Source of the DNA: Lolium rigidum
Taxonomy: Eukaryota > Streptophyta > Magnoliopsida > Poales > Poaceae
DNA length: 64,000 bases
Assembly: GCF_022539505.1 (NCBI RefSeq)
Contig: NC_061508.1
Span: 266,234,736 to 266,298,735, forward strand
Direction: 5' to 3'
Position numbers and translations under genes: made by a program. The notes beneath the pieces are model-generated. The model saw nothing but the letters and a program-made list of their open reading frames with translations, made no database searches and was not told where the DNA came from. Positions 12,190 to 22,663 of this stretch are shown piece by piece (position 1 is the first letter of the stretch; every line of letters starts with the position of its first letter).

Positions 12190-14512
12190 TCGATTTTCGT
12201 CCGTAATTGTGGGTGGAGGTGGAAGGTGAATCTCACTCCTTGGCCCCTGGGGGTTTCTGTTTACTACCTGCGTGCTGGTATGCCCTGCATATCGATGTAG
12301 TGCTAGAAAAGGTCGGCAGTCCTTCTGAAGATACCCTGACTGCCTCTTTCCATTATTATCAAGGAAGAAGTGCTTTTGGCATGGACCGTTTAAGAGGTCC
12401 TCGGGTGATACATACGGCCTCTGAAACCTTGGTCCATTATTTTTCCTGTTGGGACGGGAGCCATCCTTGTAATCATTACGCTGCTCTCCACTCTTTTGAT
12501 AATCATCCCGATTATTACCTCCGCTGCTTCCTCGAAAACCAGCCGATATTTGGCCGGGAGCATCATAATCTGAGAACTGTCGAGAGAATCATCGCCTATT
12601 TTGAAAGTATCGGTTGCGCTCATCCTCAGGTGACATGTGCCGTTTATTATGAACGACATCTTCTCCATCTGCCTATCGATTCGCTATTTCCATGAGTGCT
12701 GCTATTGTTTTTGGGTTGGTTCTTCCCAAATCCTCGACAAAGTCCTTCCTTCGGATTCCAGCAACGAACGCGTCTATTTCTCTCTCGTCAGATATGTTTT
12801 CTGCCGAGTTTTTGATGATGTTCCACCTCTGGATATACATCCTCATTGGTTCATCATACTTTTGTCTCCAGGCCCGTAGCTGCTCCAACGACGCGGGTTT
12901 CTTGCATGTGGACAAGAAATTCTTCACAAATATGTCTTCGAAAGTTTCCCAGCTGTCGATGGAACCAGGAGGCAGCTTTTTTTATCCATGACCGTGTTGG
13001 TCCACTCAAGTGTACCTGGATGCTTTGCATGGCCGTTGCTCTAGTTCCGCCCATCAGTTTCACCGTCTCCAGGTAGTCGATTAACCAATCCTCATGAACT
13101 TGCAGGCCATCGAACTTTTTGTAATTATCGGGTAGCTTGAACCCAGACGGAACCCGAGTTTTACGAACCCGTCGCGTGAAGCACGGGAGTCCACACATAT
13201 CCTCCTCGTTGACCTCTGGTGAGTGCCGACGTTCTATTCTTTCTTGCCGCGCTCTGTCGACCCGTGTCTGTGTCGCTACATCTCTTGCTCCACTCGTTCT
13301 CGGAGGGTCCTGCACTACTGCTGTAGGTCGTGGACTATTCTGTCTTGTAGATCCTTCGGGAGGCGTGCTTGTGCCTGCGAACGCTGTTCCCATGGCTCCA
13401 ACTCCTGCCATGGCCATGTTATACAGTGCTTCTCTTGGATCTTCGGGAGGTGGCCTGGACGCCAGGATGAAAGCCTGTGTTGCCATATATCCAGCTTCTG
13501 GTGTCTTTGGAATAATATTCCCCCTCGTGTCTATCGACATAAAGGACATGTCGAGGTTTTGGACTAGGTTCTCCCTCTCGGCTTCAGGTATATGCTGCAA
13601 CCGAGACCTTGCCCTATTACGAGCTGCTCTGTGGCTATCTCCTCCCGAAGTGTCTGATTGTCGACTCAACTCACCTCTTCGCCTGCTTGACTCGGAAGAT
13701 GCGGCTTGCCTCCTATCCAGCTCAGCTTTCTGTTTTTCAAGTTCTCGTCTAGCACGGGCGAGTCTATATTGGTATGCTTGTAACTCTTCAGCTGTGGCGG
13801 CCGTAGTCATCGGCTCCGTGCCGTCGATAGCTTTTGCAACTCTGTCCCAAACTGCTTGCGGAAATTGTACCATCTGTCGTGTTGCGGGTCCAACATATTT
13901 GGTTCCTAAACCTCGCGTAATATCAGCGGGATCGATGTACGGATTTCCCGCATCATCGAAAGCCTCTGATGTCTCCTCTTGTGGGCGACTTGCTTCTCCA
14001 ATTGCATAGATTTGATGATATTTTGAAGTTTGACCTTTGTCGGGATTGGTGACACCGCCGCATAGATCGGCGAAGATCTCCCTAACGGAAGTGGATTTGT
14101 CGATGAAGCTGAAGCTGTCGACGCTGTCGAAGTCGCTGCTTATATTGGAGTCCACAGACGACTCGAAGGACATGTTGCCAAAGATCTTGGCAAGTTTCTT
14201 GCTTGTTGCAGTCTCGACGAAGCGTGGCGGCGAAATCTCCTCGTCGCCCATCTCGAACGATGATTCCGAAAGATTGGAACTAACCGCCGATGATTCCGAC
14301 GAAACCGGAACCTCGAGACGATGTGATCCCTCTTTTTCGACGCGGAAGTGGAACCTTCCGAACGTCATCTCCATAGGCTTCTCCAGATACACATATGCAT
14401 CCAAACGGGAGGGCGGGTGAGGAACAAAATCGACTAGACCAGTTTCGATCTGTTTACCTCTGTCCAACGCATTGCTTGCCACTGAAGACGTCGACGATGT
14501 TGAGCGTGCCAT
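12190..14512 (-). pseudogene. Gag of element T (frameshifted)
   Basis: The capsid precursor starts at ATG 14512, 27 bp inside the PBS. The first about 520 codons are open: a Ser-rich N-terminus, the conserved block RGLGTKYVGPATRQMVQFPQ, a coiled coil rich in E/Q/R, and the Retrotrans_gag domain start near 13150. An extra base in a T-run near 12977 shifts the frame; the capsid continues at 12927-12673 (WRQKYDEPMRMYIQRWNII). A TAG near 12670 and further lesions break the tail, which retains a degenerate zinc-knuckle-like Cys/His stretch near 12370. Confidence 0.8.
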
Positions 14513-14538
14513 CGAGATAAGCTCCTTGTCGCCTCTAA

Positions 14539-14556
14539 TCCCCACAGACGGTGCCA
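14539..14556 (-). other. Primer binding site of element T
   Basis: Minus strand TGGCACCGTCTGTGGGGA lies two bases inside the LTR end. It is closely similar to the PBS of element C (17692-17709), which supports a shared lineage. I could not name the tRNA with confidence. Confidence 0.65.
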
Positions 14557-14558
14557 AT

Positions 14559-14949
14559 TGACAAGGTATCGACTTGTCAATGCCTACAGATTGTAGACTA
14601 GGGTTTTAGTAGGAAGTAGAGGGCAAGTAGATCTCGATGGTTCAGCCGGAAAAGTACTCGACTGCTAGAAAACTAGGGTTGTGTTGACAATGAAATCGAT
14701 CCTCTCTTTGTCCTTCGACTCCCCCTTATATAGGAGGCGGAGCCGAAGGTTTCGTGATGTACAAGTTACAGAAACCGGGAGACTCTTTGAGTTCGTCCCG
14801 TAATAATTACAAGTCTTATTCCTAATACAACTCTATCTTTCCAAAACTATCTCTTAATTGGGCTTCCGATCTTCATAGACTTAGGGTCGTGCGGCTTCAG
14901 TAAACCCCAGGTACCCTGTTCGGCAGGCCCATTGGGGATGCCTATGTCA
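14559..14949 (-). mobile_element. 5' LTR of element T
   Basis: 391-bp LTR on the minus strand, from TGACATAGGC at 14949 to CTTGTCA at 14559. A TATATAA core promoter lies at 14726-14732 (minus). It ends two bases before the PBS. The right border is exact, because reading beyond it resumes the protease ORF of element C after PLGR. Confidence 0.8.
14726..14732 (-). promoter_or_regulatory. TATA box in the LTR of element T
   Basis: TATATAA on the minus strand within the 5' LTR, about 220 bp upstream of the gag ATG. This is the expected position for the U3 core promoter of a short gypsy LTR. Confidence 0.5.
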
Positions 14950-17690
14950 TCTGCCGAGAGGGTACGCCGGCGAAGTTGGAATAATGCCATGGAAACATGT
15001 ATCGGATTCTTGCAACATGTCGACTGTGATGCCCACATTTTTAACTGTGCTCGGGAATATCAGGTTCAGTCCGCTTCCACCATCCATGAATACTTTGCTC
15101 ATATTGAATCCCCCAATCCGTGCTTCGACTACCAAGGCTGCATGACCCGGCCTTGGGACAGACATCGGGTGATCGGCCCTGCTGAACAAGATGCTCTGTG
15201 AAGACCAATCGATGTATTCTGGGACATTAGACATAGTGCTCTCTGCAAGATTTATTTCATGCGTGAGCTTCTTCATTTCCCTCCTAGAGACGTCAGTTTT
15301 ATGGATCATGCTCATCTGCCCTCGAGGTGGAGGAAAAGCTTCATTAGGGGCACGATTTTGAGCTTGCTGACTTTGATGCTGAGGTGGAGGTGGCGGGTTC
15401 AGGAGCTGCGCTTGCCCCTTCCTTGATTCATAGAACTTTTGAATATCAAGGAACTGTCGGCAGTCCCTGAGAAGATGGCTTGATTTTTTGGTGTTATCCT
15501 TTGGGTCAAAGTATGAATGTATGTAACAAGGCGCGTTCAGCTGTTCAGCGAATGGTAACTTTGGGACCCGAGGCGGTCGCTCTCTGTAGTTGCCATGATT
15601 TCCTCCGGAACCACTGCGGTTTCCGTCGCAACGATCGTCGCGCTTATCCCCGCGCTGATCATCATGCCGATCATCGCGTCGATCGGAGTACCCCGTAGCT
15701 AAGATATTGGTATCTTCATTCCCGCGGTCTCTTCTCTTTTTCCGATGATCACACTAATGGCCCGAATCATGTTTATGGTCGTCGTCTTCGTCGTCGCTTC
15801 GTGGTCGTGGTTTCCTTACTTGGTCTTCGCTATCAGCCCAACTGTTGGCGATCTCCATAAGTTTTGTAATGGTCTTCGGATTCTTCAGCCCAAGTTCTTC
15901 AATATAGGATTTTCGTCGGATGCCGTCGCTAAAGGCATCAATAGCCCTGTTGACAGAAACATCTTCGGCAGTGTTCAGGAGTTTAGTAAAACGCCCGATG
16001 TATGCGCGAACCGATTCCGTCGGTTTCTGGCGACACTGTCATAGTACTTAGATTCCGACGGGTCTTTTGTACGTGGCCTGGAAATTCTTGACAAAAGCGT
16101 CAACTAGATCGTCACAGGATCTGATGGATCCCTTCAGCAGTCCTCTTAACCAAGCTCGCGCCGAATCTTTCAGGTAGAGCTACAAGCACTGCACGGCTGC
16201 TACTTGATTTCCCTTGTGCAAGATCACCGTTTGCAGGTAATCGTCTATCCAAGACCTCGGCTCCTGCTGGCCATCGTATTTGGCAACATCGGTGGGCGTA
16301 GGCTTGAATCTCTTTGGTGGCATTGACTCTCGAATCTATTTGCTTAGGCAATCGGCACCTCGTAGTTCACCATCATATTCCTGGGTTTCTTTGGTGTCCT
16401 CGCTATCATAGCCTTCTCTTGCGGCACACCGACGACGAGCTTTGTCGATCTTGCTCTATGTGATATCGTCACGGGCATCCTTCGGGTGGTGTTTGGACCC
16501 GCTGCCCTGATGCGTACTCTTCTCCTTCCTAGGGGTGAGCTTATCTCCAAGTACCGCAAGGCTCTCCAGAGCGCCTCCGTGAGCTTGCGTCGTCAGATCA
16601 TTGGGTGCCGACGGATGGTTCATCAAATAAGTTGTGAGGTTTGCGGTCGCTCCTTCGGCAGTCTTTGGCCTGATCATGCCCGCAGTATCCGTAGTCATGA
16701 AAGAGTTGGAAAGATTCGAAGTTATCTCCCTTGCGTCGTCTTCCGAAAGGCGAGGAATCCGCGGCCGAAACTTGCCTTGGTTGCTTCGAGACGCACATCC
16801 ATGTGAGGGTTGCCCCCTTCGCCGTTCGCTTGATTGATCGGCTGCCTGCCGATGTGAGTTGAGGTCCGTTTGCTCTTTGGCTAACCGATCCCGGTTTTTA
16901 TCCAAAATAGTGTGATACGCATTGAGGGTTCCTGCCGACGCTCCAACGGGAATTGAAGTACGATTGGTTATAGCTTCACGAGCAATCTCCCACTCTTCTC
17001 CGGTGATGGTGTAAGCACTATTATCATTGTGGGCACTAGTTTCCGCGTTGCGGTGTCTACCCTGATTGGTGCGTGGAGTGCGCTCGCCCTCCGAGATTTC
17101 TTCTCCTGTAATGGGATTAATGATAGCGTAGACTTGATGACGAACCACCCCCCCCCCCCAGATGACTGCCCTGGGGAAGCTGCAAACAAAAGGTGTGTCT
17201 TCCGAACCCAGCCCGTGCCTGGAGTCGCAGTTGAGGCAATAGTACGAGGTTAGATCCTATGCTCCTGAGTTGTCAGATCCGACGAACATGGATGACGTGG
17301 AACGGAACGACGATGTCGATGGCGAAGATGTTGGGAATGGCCCCGAAATTGCAGGCGATAGATCGACTGTGATCGGGGGCAAAGCAAACGATGCAGCAGC
17401 CGATGAAGTCGCAGCCCTTGGTTTCTTCGGGAGGACCGGATCATGCAGCCGAAGGATTCCTTCGGTGTTGACGAGGTAGTGCACGCTCCCGAATGCCATC
17501 TCCGACCCATCACGTAAGCCCAAGAAGGTCGAACGCAATGAGTTAGAGTGCGGAGTAAACTCGAAGGACCCAAAACGAATCGAGTTCCCCGAGCTTGGTG
17601 ATGAAGGAGTCGATGAAGATGCCGGCAATGCCGGCCTTGAGGTAGCCGGTAAGATCGGAACAGCTGACGAAGTGCCTTGTACCAGCAGAG
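14950..17690 (-). pseudogene. Gag-protease remnant of element C, interrupted by T
   Basis: Minus-strand Tat-like coding remnant. It runs from a Ser/Pro-rich gag N-terminus (about 17690-17257), through a conserved block and coiled region (17148-16456), a capsid with many frame breaks (16351-15700) and an Arg/Asp-rich tail with a degenerate zinc-knuckle region (15700-15400), to a protease (15315-14950) with active site FMDGGSGLNLIF. The reading frame stops exactly at the LTR of T after PAYPLGR, the point where the T protease reads PSYPLGK. RT and integrase must lie beyond T, outside the window. A run of ten C residues at about 17150 is an assembly-sensitive spot. Confidence 0.75.
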
Positions 17691-17691
17691 T

Positions 17692-17709
17692 TCCCACAGA
17701 TGGCGCCAA
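17692..17709 (-). other. Primer binding site of element C
   Basis: Minus strand TGGCGCCATCTGTGGGAA next to the LTR end at 17711. It is similar to the T element's PBS (same opening TGGCRCC and the CTGTGGG core). Confidence 0.65.
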
Positions 17710-17710
17710 T

Positions 17711-18265
17711 TGTCGGGGGTGCTCCCCGGCAATGCCCACCATGAGGGGCTTAGGGTTGACGGAATCCTGCAGGCTAGCACGAGACATCGATAACCAAACA
17801 AATGGGGAGAGAGATTTACCCAGGCTCGGGGCCCTCGATGAGGTAAAACCCTTACTTCCTGCTTGTCTGGTCTTGATTATCGAAAGTATATCAGGTCACA
17901 TTAGGGTAGCCGATAGGCTACGGTGGACTCGCCGAGAGGCAGGGGTTCTAAGCTCTAGATTTGTTCTTGCGGTGGTTCTATGCGTGTAAGTTGTGTTCCA
18001 GCAGATCCTCTCCTGGCCCTTATACATCAGGCTAGGTCCCGAGAGATCTGTCCGGACTTGACTAAGGTACAAAGAATCATAGCCTAAAGTTTCCTTGTAT
18101 CGCATCTTCTTTCCTTGTCTATCAAGTATCTTTCCTTCGGATGAGTCTTCTTCTCCAACGTCGACGCACGGGCCCACTTCGGATATTAGGCAATCTTCAT
18201 GGGCCCCTGGTTGGGCCGATGGAGGTAGCCCAATGTTGGTTACCCGTAGGGTAATGCCCACATCA
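17711..18265 (-). mobile_element. 5' LTR of element C
   Basis: 555-bp LTR on the minus strand, from TGATGTGGGC at 18265 to CCCCCGACA at 17711, followed by the PBS. Its start resembles that of the T LTR (TGACATAGGC). The neighbouring 5 bp are CATTG (18266-18270); the partner is outside the window. A TATAAGG motif near 18020 (minus) could be the core promoter. Confidence 0.75.
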
Positions 18266-19854
18266 CATTGTAAAGTAATTATTAATATTAATATAAAATA
18301 GTCTTACAATGCCACCAATCGTGATGAGATCAATAGTACAAGTAGGGTCTATGACTAAGGAAAAACGGGATGATGGAGATGGCGATGGAGCAGCGGTTCC
18401 CCTCTCCTCGGATGCGAATGGTGAAATGGATCTAGTGGTGGCTCCAGATCTTTGAGTGTTTCTTCTTTTTGTCACCCTTTTCTGGTGATGTGATGCCTAA
18501 TATATATATGCACCTTCATGAAAGTTGTTCCGTTTGACCTGGGCTAAGGCGGTGGCACCTGGTACGGGCACATCGTATGGGTGGGCTGCGGCCGTCTAGT
18601 GCTCGCCAAACTCTTTGATGCTTCTCTTCGTGGCCTCTTTAACTTGGTGGATTTTGCAACTTGGAAATCTTCATTAATTTCCCTTGGTTATTCCCAGAAA
18701 ATGTCCATATCGGAGAATAAAAGAAGAGATGTGGACATCTTTGCAATAATTAGTGATTAGTGGCAAGTTGACAGATATGTTATCAATTACTTGACTAATA
18801 TCAGATTTAAACATGGATAAAGATGGTTGTTTTTCATAGCCATCATATAGGTAAAGAGTTGTTGTTGATTTATCCAGATGTGTTGATTACTCATACATCG
18901 TGCTTCTTATAAGAGTGAGTTACAAGTTAATTTTCCTCATCTTTCACCATCATTGCACAATGTGCCCTCCCTTGGAGCACAGCAAAGATACACAAGTGCA
19001 CAATACATTAAAGAGCAATGAAAAGATAGGGAGAGTGGACAACCGAGAATGACTGCATTAAATATTCGGAAACCAAATCTTGGAAAACGTTATGTTGATT
19101 TAAAAATTTCGAGAGTTCATTTGATTAATAAAATATAAGTAGTTCCAAACATAACAATGGGCTTGGAAACGAAAATATTCATACTATATGAACGTTGAAA
19201 AGTTTAGTGACAATGATACACATGTGTGCTTTCAAGTTTGCATTTTTCATTTATATTGCATACTGCATTATTTTTAATTTTGATACTTTCTATTTCTATA
19301 ATCAAAACAATCATGTCATCTTAACAAAGAAGTAAAATTATCATAGTATTTTCTTTTGTCATAAGACATTAAAAATATAATATTTCAAAGTTCTTTTACA
19401 GAACAATATAATTTCAAATAACATGATACTTCTTCCCAACATAGTTTTAGATGTTGCAAACTCTCCAGTGAGAAACTTGGATCGTAGAGTTTTAAAACTA
19501 TACTCATGATTGGATCTAATCTTATAATTTTTTTCTATAACAAATGTAGTTCTAATGGTCAAAGATACGCAAGGCAACAACTAGAAAAACTAAAAGACTC
19601 GCAACATCTCGATTATCGCCTCAGTGATCACTACAATACACCAGCCAGTCAAGAAACACATGCATATTCTTTCGTATATATTCTCCCTCTGTAAGTACAA
19701 CGATAATAGCTATGCTATTACACTAGCTAGGAATGCATCGTTCAGACATATAGTACACGTATAGTCCAATTATTGATCGGTCCTCCCTTGGAAGGATCGA
19801 TTGATCCGAAGAACAGACGACCACGTACAGGGTTTTAGTAGCATAGCTAGAAGC
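18266..19854. other. Intergenic, AT-rich, no gene seen
   Basis: No supported coding region. A short open stretch on the minus strand (about 18310-18475) lacks recognisable motifs. The rest is AT-rich flank and the downstream region of the aquaporin gene. Confidence 0.5.
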
Positions 19855-21092
19855 TTAGTGGCCTGATCGGTCCGTAGTCTTGGTGATCTCGCGCTGTGGC
19901 TTGCCGATGTGCCGGATGAGGCCGTAAGCCCACGCCCCGGCTGCCCCGCCGGCGAACGGACCGAGAATGTACACCCAGAGGGACTTGAACTTGCCCGCCA
20001 CCAGCGCCGGCCCGATGCTCCTCACCGGGTTCATTGATGCTCCGGTCACCGGCCTGTCCATCAAAACCGTCAGTGATTCAATGGAGCTGAAGATCGATGA
20101 CCATTCCTTGAAATTAAGAAGAAACAACGTACCCAGAAAATAGCGCGTTAAGCATGATGGTTGCGCCCACAGTTAGCCCAGCCATCTGACCCACCTGCTC
20201 AAAAACAAGAGACTTCAACGTAAGACAGCAGGTATAAGCATACCTCTCGTCAGTGCTTGCACGGGCATGGCCGTCTAGCTAGCTTACTGCTCGGTCGTCT
20301 GTAGCCACGGCCATGACGACGAAGACGAGGTAGAAAGTGGTGATGAACTCCACCACGAGCGACTGGATGTTGGAACCCGTGGGCTGCGTCACCGGGGCGA
20401 ACTCGTGCTTGCCGCCGAACATCAGCCGCAGCATCACGCTCGCGATTAACGCGGCCACCATCTGCACCACCATGTACGCCGGCACCTGCTTGGACATTTA
20501 CATCATATATATGTATGTTCCTGCAGGTTGTTCAGTTATCGCGTGGTGATTCAATTTGGCCATGACGCGCACTTACACGCTTCCAGGGGAATCGGCGGGC
20601 GATGGCGAAGCCGACGGTGACGGCGGGGTTCATGTGCGCTCCGGAGATGTGGCCAACGGTGTAGATCATGACCATGACGGCCATTCCCCACACCACGGTG
20701 ATCCCAGGGAACGTCACCGCTCCCCCCTTCTCACTGTTCACTACGATGGCGGCCATGCCGGCGAACAACAGGAAGAATGTGGAGAATAGCTCGGCGAGGA
20801 GCTACGTACCCGTACACAAATAAGCATCACCAAAGCAAGCGTTGGATAAAACTAGAAAACTGATGAACACAGGCATTTACATGGAGGGAATTAGGAATCA
20901 GTCGAGATACATATAGGCTTAGCTTACCATCTGAAGGAAAGTAACAGAGACAGGCACGCCACAGACGACGTCCTCGTCTGCAGGCTGCTTATCAGCATAC
21001 ACCTCCTTTTCCTTCCTCCCATCCTCCACGGAAAAATCATTCATCGACACCGATCCATTCGTGTACGCCGAGTCGTCTTCCCTCCGTGCCAT
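19855..21092 (-). CDS. NIP-type aquaporin (NIP subfamily), five exons, 282 aa
   Basis: Nodulin-26-like intrinsic protein, a six-helix membrane channel for small neutral solutes (water, glycerol, metalloid acids in family members). Exons on the minus strand with GT-AG introns and matching phase: 21092-20928, 20801-20577, 20485-20288, 20194-20133, 20053-19855. The N-terminus (1-55) is acidic and cytosolic. Helices 1-2 lead to SGAHMNPAVTVG (first NPA box, residues 113-115). Helices 3-5 lead to GASMNPVRSIGPA, where the second box is NPV (225-227) followed by the selectivity-filter Arg228. The likely H2 filter residue is Trp93 (ITVVWGM), as in NIP subgroup I. A Ser/Thr-containing C-tail follows. 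Length and intron count are normal for plant NIPs. The substrate cannot be read from sequence. Confidence 0.93.
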
Positions 21093-21197
21093 ATCTCACT
21101 CTTCTGATGCACTTCAAGACCAGGTGACGAAACCCGGCTGACCCGAATGTGGAAACAAAGAGAAATGACAGAAGTAATTAAGCACTGAGCAGGTCGA

Positions 21198-21209
21198 AGC
21201 TATATATAT
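21198..21209 (-). promoter_or_regulatory. TATA box of the NIP aquaporin gene
   Basis: TTATATATATAG on the minus strand about 110 bp upstream of the ATG at 21092. No closer TATA-like stretch is seen, so this is the likely core promoter. Confidence 0.55.
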
Positions 21210-21721
21210 AACACCAGCAAGGCCCTCATGTTGCATATTATAACCATCGACTTGTTCGGCTAGCTCCACCATGCTATGTCTCTTCCATTCATTCCTCGGA
21301 TTTGCCGAGACTGGTCTAGAATAGTTTTGTTGGTAATTGATGTTTTGGGTTCAGAGCAACAAGGTAAACTACTATAGAAGATTCACCCCGGACATCGAGG
21401 GCAGAAGGTGATACTACATAATCATGCGCATCATTGCCACATTAGAAAAATCATATCCAATCGAGAACTCCAAGAACCTACCAGAGAAGACAAAGATCAG
21501 AGGAATCGCCAAGTTGGGTAAATGCAAAAACATGCAGTTCTTAGGACAACTGATGTAGACGCGCGTAGTGTCTCAGCATTACCACGAGTGACAAACATTT
21601 CAGGGTATGTTCTATGGTCCATAAACTTCATTTCTTTTTTGTTTTGGTGAATACAAGGATATTTGACGCTCGGGGAGAAGACATTAAAGGACCAAAAGAT
21701 GTCAACTAGAAGGAGGGCTAA
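21210..21721. other. Upstream region of the NIP gene, no gene seen
   Basis: Nothing coding is supported. It contains the putative promoter-distal region of the aquaporin gene up to the LINE tail. Confidence 0.4.
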
Positions 21722-22658
21722 TAGGTTTTTCTTTGAAATGGGGGCATCAACTCAACCTCTGCATCGAAATGAAGCATACGACTTTTTTTTTATTGCAGCA
21801 TTCAAAATATCACACTTACAACTTAAGCATCACATAATGTGCTAAACAGTAAACACAATGCATCTTGTATGTGTCTAGAAGGGCTGACAACCATCCTGGC
21901 TGAGGATAAAATACCGCCATCAGACGATTGCATCTAGTATCAATATGCTGCCTACAGGAAGAAGGTAAGACCACATGTAGATCGAAGAAGCCGCTCTTTG
22001 AATAACCTACAAAAAAAAATGGTGTTGCCACTCTGTAAAAGACAACATCATTCCGACAATTTTAAATTGCCCAAACTAAAGCGCAAACTCCCACTCGAAT
22101 TTGTCCTTTAATTTTCTTATCAATTCCATTTAGGCAATTACCGAACATATTTGTTACGTTAGCACGGGGAGGGATGTTGTATGTGAAGTGGGCGACTTTG
22201 CAAACTAGGCGAGCAAAAGGGCAAGATACAAATAAGTGGTTGAGAATCACAGAACACACATACATCTATTTTATGTTCTTTCGGCAAGGCAATCCTTAGT
22301 TAACAAAACCTTTATATGAAGGAACCACACAAAGATCTTTATCTTCTGCTGCACTTTTAGCTTCCACATGTATCTTTTTAGGAAAATCATATGCACATTT
22401 GTAAAATCAGCATACATAGATTTGACAGGAAACGCCATTGTTAGTAAGGTTCCATTTGAAACTATTTGGTTGATGTGTAAGTTGAAATCCCACTAGTTTC
22501 CATACTAGCCTAATCCAAGTTTCCCATTTATCATTGGACAAAGAACGTAAACCTATATTCAATGGTCTATGTTGTAAGACATCGACAACCATAATGCTTT
22601 TGTACCTAATGATGTTATATAGAGACGGTATTGAGATTCTAATGGAGAATCACCTAGC
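21722..22658 (-). pseudogene. LINE (L1-type) 3' part: RT C-terminus and zf-RVT
   Basis: Decayed non-LTR retrotransposon ORF2. On the minus strand, reading from 22592, DKWETWIRLVW and SFKWNLTNNG are typical of the region after plant L1 RT. Then NHLFVSCPFARLVCKV, FGNCLNGIDKKIKGQIRVGV and ALVWAIWNCRND match the zf-RVT domain. The 3' end near 21722 has the usual GATGCAGAGG motif and an A-rich tail. Several frame breaks. It continues on the right of the solo LTR at 26438. Confidence 0.75.
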
Positions 22659-22663
22659 CACGA
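22659..22663. repeat. Target site duplication CACGA (left)
   Basis: CACGA here and at 26433-26437 flank the solo LTR exactly. Confidence 0.8.

Larger units (their letters stand above)
3624..14949 (-). mobile_element. Element T: Tat-lineage Ty3/gypsy retrotransposon with antisense ORFs
   Basis: Visible part of a Tat-type LTR retrotransposon on the minus strand. The order is 5' LTR 14559-14949, PBS 14539-14556, gag about 14512-12190, protease 12183-11332, RT about 11330-10490, gypsy RNase H plus archaeal-type RNase H 10444-9482, and integrase 9239-8099. After pol, spliced ORFs run in the opposite (plus) direction, 3820-7672. A second RNase H and antisense ORFs between pol and the 3' LTR are established features of the Tat lineage (Grande, RIRE2, Retand). 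The 3' LTR is not in the window because element S interrupts T at 3624. Many frameshifts and stops show that T is no longer autonomous. It sits inside element C; the 5 bp beyond its LTR are TCTGC (14950-14954). Confidence 0.85.

Noticed and set aside
13137..14009. 290-codon plus-strand open frame
   Set aside because: Exact antisense of the gag ORF of element T; Ser/Leu-rich composition typical of a shadow frame.
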